Assembly (NCBI GenBank): GCA_002409215.1
Contig: DHUO01000014.1
Span: forward strand, 2,799-8,212
Direction: 5' to 3'
DNA: 5,414 bases
DNA from: Candidatus Dojkabacteria bacterium UBA5232
GTDB taxonomy: Bacteria > Patescibacteriota > Dojkabacteria > SC72
The stretch's first letter is position 1. Each line of letters starts with the position of its first letter. A program made the translations under genes and the position numbers. Shown here piece by piece: positions 5,142-5,414 of the stretch. The notes beneath the pieces were generated by a model, which ran no database searches, was not told where the DNA came from, and saw nothing but the letters and a program-made list of their open reading frames with translations.

Positions 5142-5414
5142 CTACTCACACTCACAAAACCCACCTGCCTCCTCCTTGGTACACATACAAGAACTATTAG
5201 CAGGTACATACATATTCATTTGAACATCTAGATTTTCCCTTATCTTCTCTATATTCTCTTTACTTGTAAATACCGTAATCTCACCATCAAATATCCTACT
5301 ATAGTTGGAATTAATCTCCTTCCTCTTAAGGTCATGAAGAAGTATGTTATATACCTCCTTAAAAGACACTCTACTATTGGACCCATGTACATTAATATCA
5401 ATCCTATCATTACC
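5142..5414 (-). CDS. C-terminal part of an unknown protein with a Cys-rich tail
   Basis: Ninety codons are open on the minus strand from the window edge to a TAG at 5142-5144, so the start lies outside. A GTG at 5369 could be read as a start, but it has no SD and the frame stays open upstream through RIDINVHGSNSR, so a partial gene is the better reading. The visible protein is charged and likely mixed alpha/beta, with strands around RIFDGEITVFT followed by a helix KENIEKIRENL. It ends in SSCMCTKEEAGGFCECE, four Cys as two C-x-C pairs nine residues apart. Such pairs could bind a metal or form disulfides, but no family is recognised. G-over-C bias on the coding strand supports real coding. It converges on the rplL operon. 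Confidence 0.55.
   Translation of the reverse strand, partial: GNDRIDINVHGSNSRVSFKEVYNILLHDLKRKEINSNYSRIFDGEITVFTSKENIEKIRENLDVQMNMYVPANSSCMCTKEEAGGFCECE

Noticed and set aside
65..5144. Possible reassignment of UGA, since none of the eight visible stops is TGA
   Set aside because: All genes read correctly in the standard code with Trp as TGG and ordinary Gly codons and no internal TGA is needed; TAA and TAG dominance is expected at this base composition.
1..5414. CRISPR arrays, tRNA or rRNA genes, insertion sequences
   Set aside because: I saw no regularly spaced repeats, cloverleaf-like segments, rRNA-like stretches or transposase features.

Overview
The window is AT-rich bacterial DNA read with the standard bacterial code. 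Most plus-strand genes have no Shine-Dalgarno (SD) sequence, and two of them sit directly behind near-consensus sigma-70 -10 boxes, which predicts leaderless mRNAs. The gene set (L10-L7/L12, two short-chain dehydrogenase-like proteins, several small unrecognised proteins) and this start-site style would fit a small-genome lineage such as Patescibacteria/CPR. That placement is inference only, because nothing here is a decisive marker.

Left edge (1-377, minus strand): a type II toxin-antitoxin module. A complete YefM/Phd-family antitoxin (65-319) overlaps by one base a Txe/YoeB-like toxin that runs off the window (65 down to 1). Both genes have clear SD sites. The module has its own promoter (TTGACA-17-TATCAT). 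Three TGTAC(A/G) sites lie over and beside that promoter, matching the core known from yefM-yoeB operators.

Centre (383-3836, plus strand): a divergent promoter whose -35 lies 5 bp from the antitoxin -35 drives a cluster. The cluster holds two tandem, overlapping NAD(P)-binding SDR proteins (417-1400 and 1372-2364) and a membrane-anchored protein of unknown function (2386-2979). A separate extended -10 promoter then drives an unrecognised 270-residue protein (3024-3836) with faint protein-kinase-fold character.

Right (3837-5034, plus strand): the ribosomal stalk operon. It has a near-consensus promoter (TTGACC-17-TATAAT), a roughly 80-nt leader that can fold into a k-turn-bearing hairpin of the L10-leader type, then rplJ (L10), rplL (L7/L12) and an intrinsic terminator with a GAAA loop. 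Excess L10-L12 complex probably binds this leader and represses its own synthesis. The usual downstream rpoB is absent.

Right edge (5035-5414): about 110 bp with no supported gene, then the C-terminal part of a convergent minus-strand gene of unknown function with a Cys-rich tail, entering from beyond the window.

The regulatory DNA is the most interesting content: the antitoxin/SDR divergent region, the predicted leaderless starts, and the k-turn leader in an operon without SD sites. I did not find a clearly new multi-gene system.
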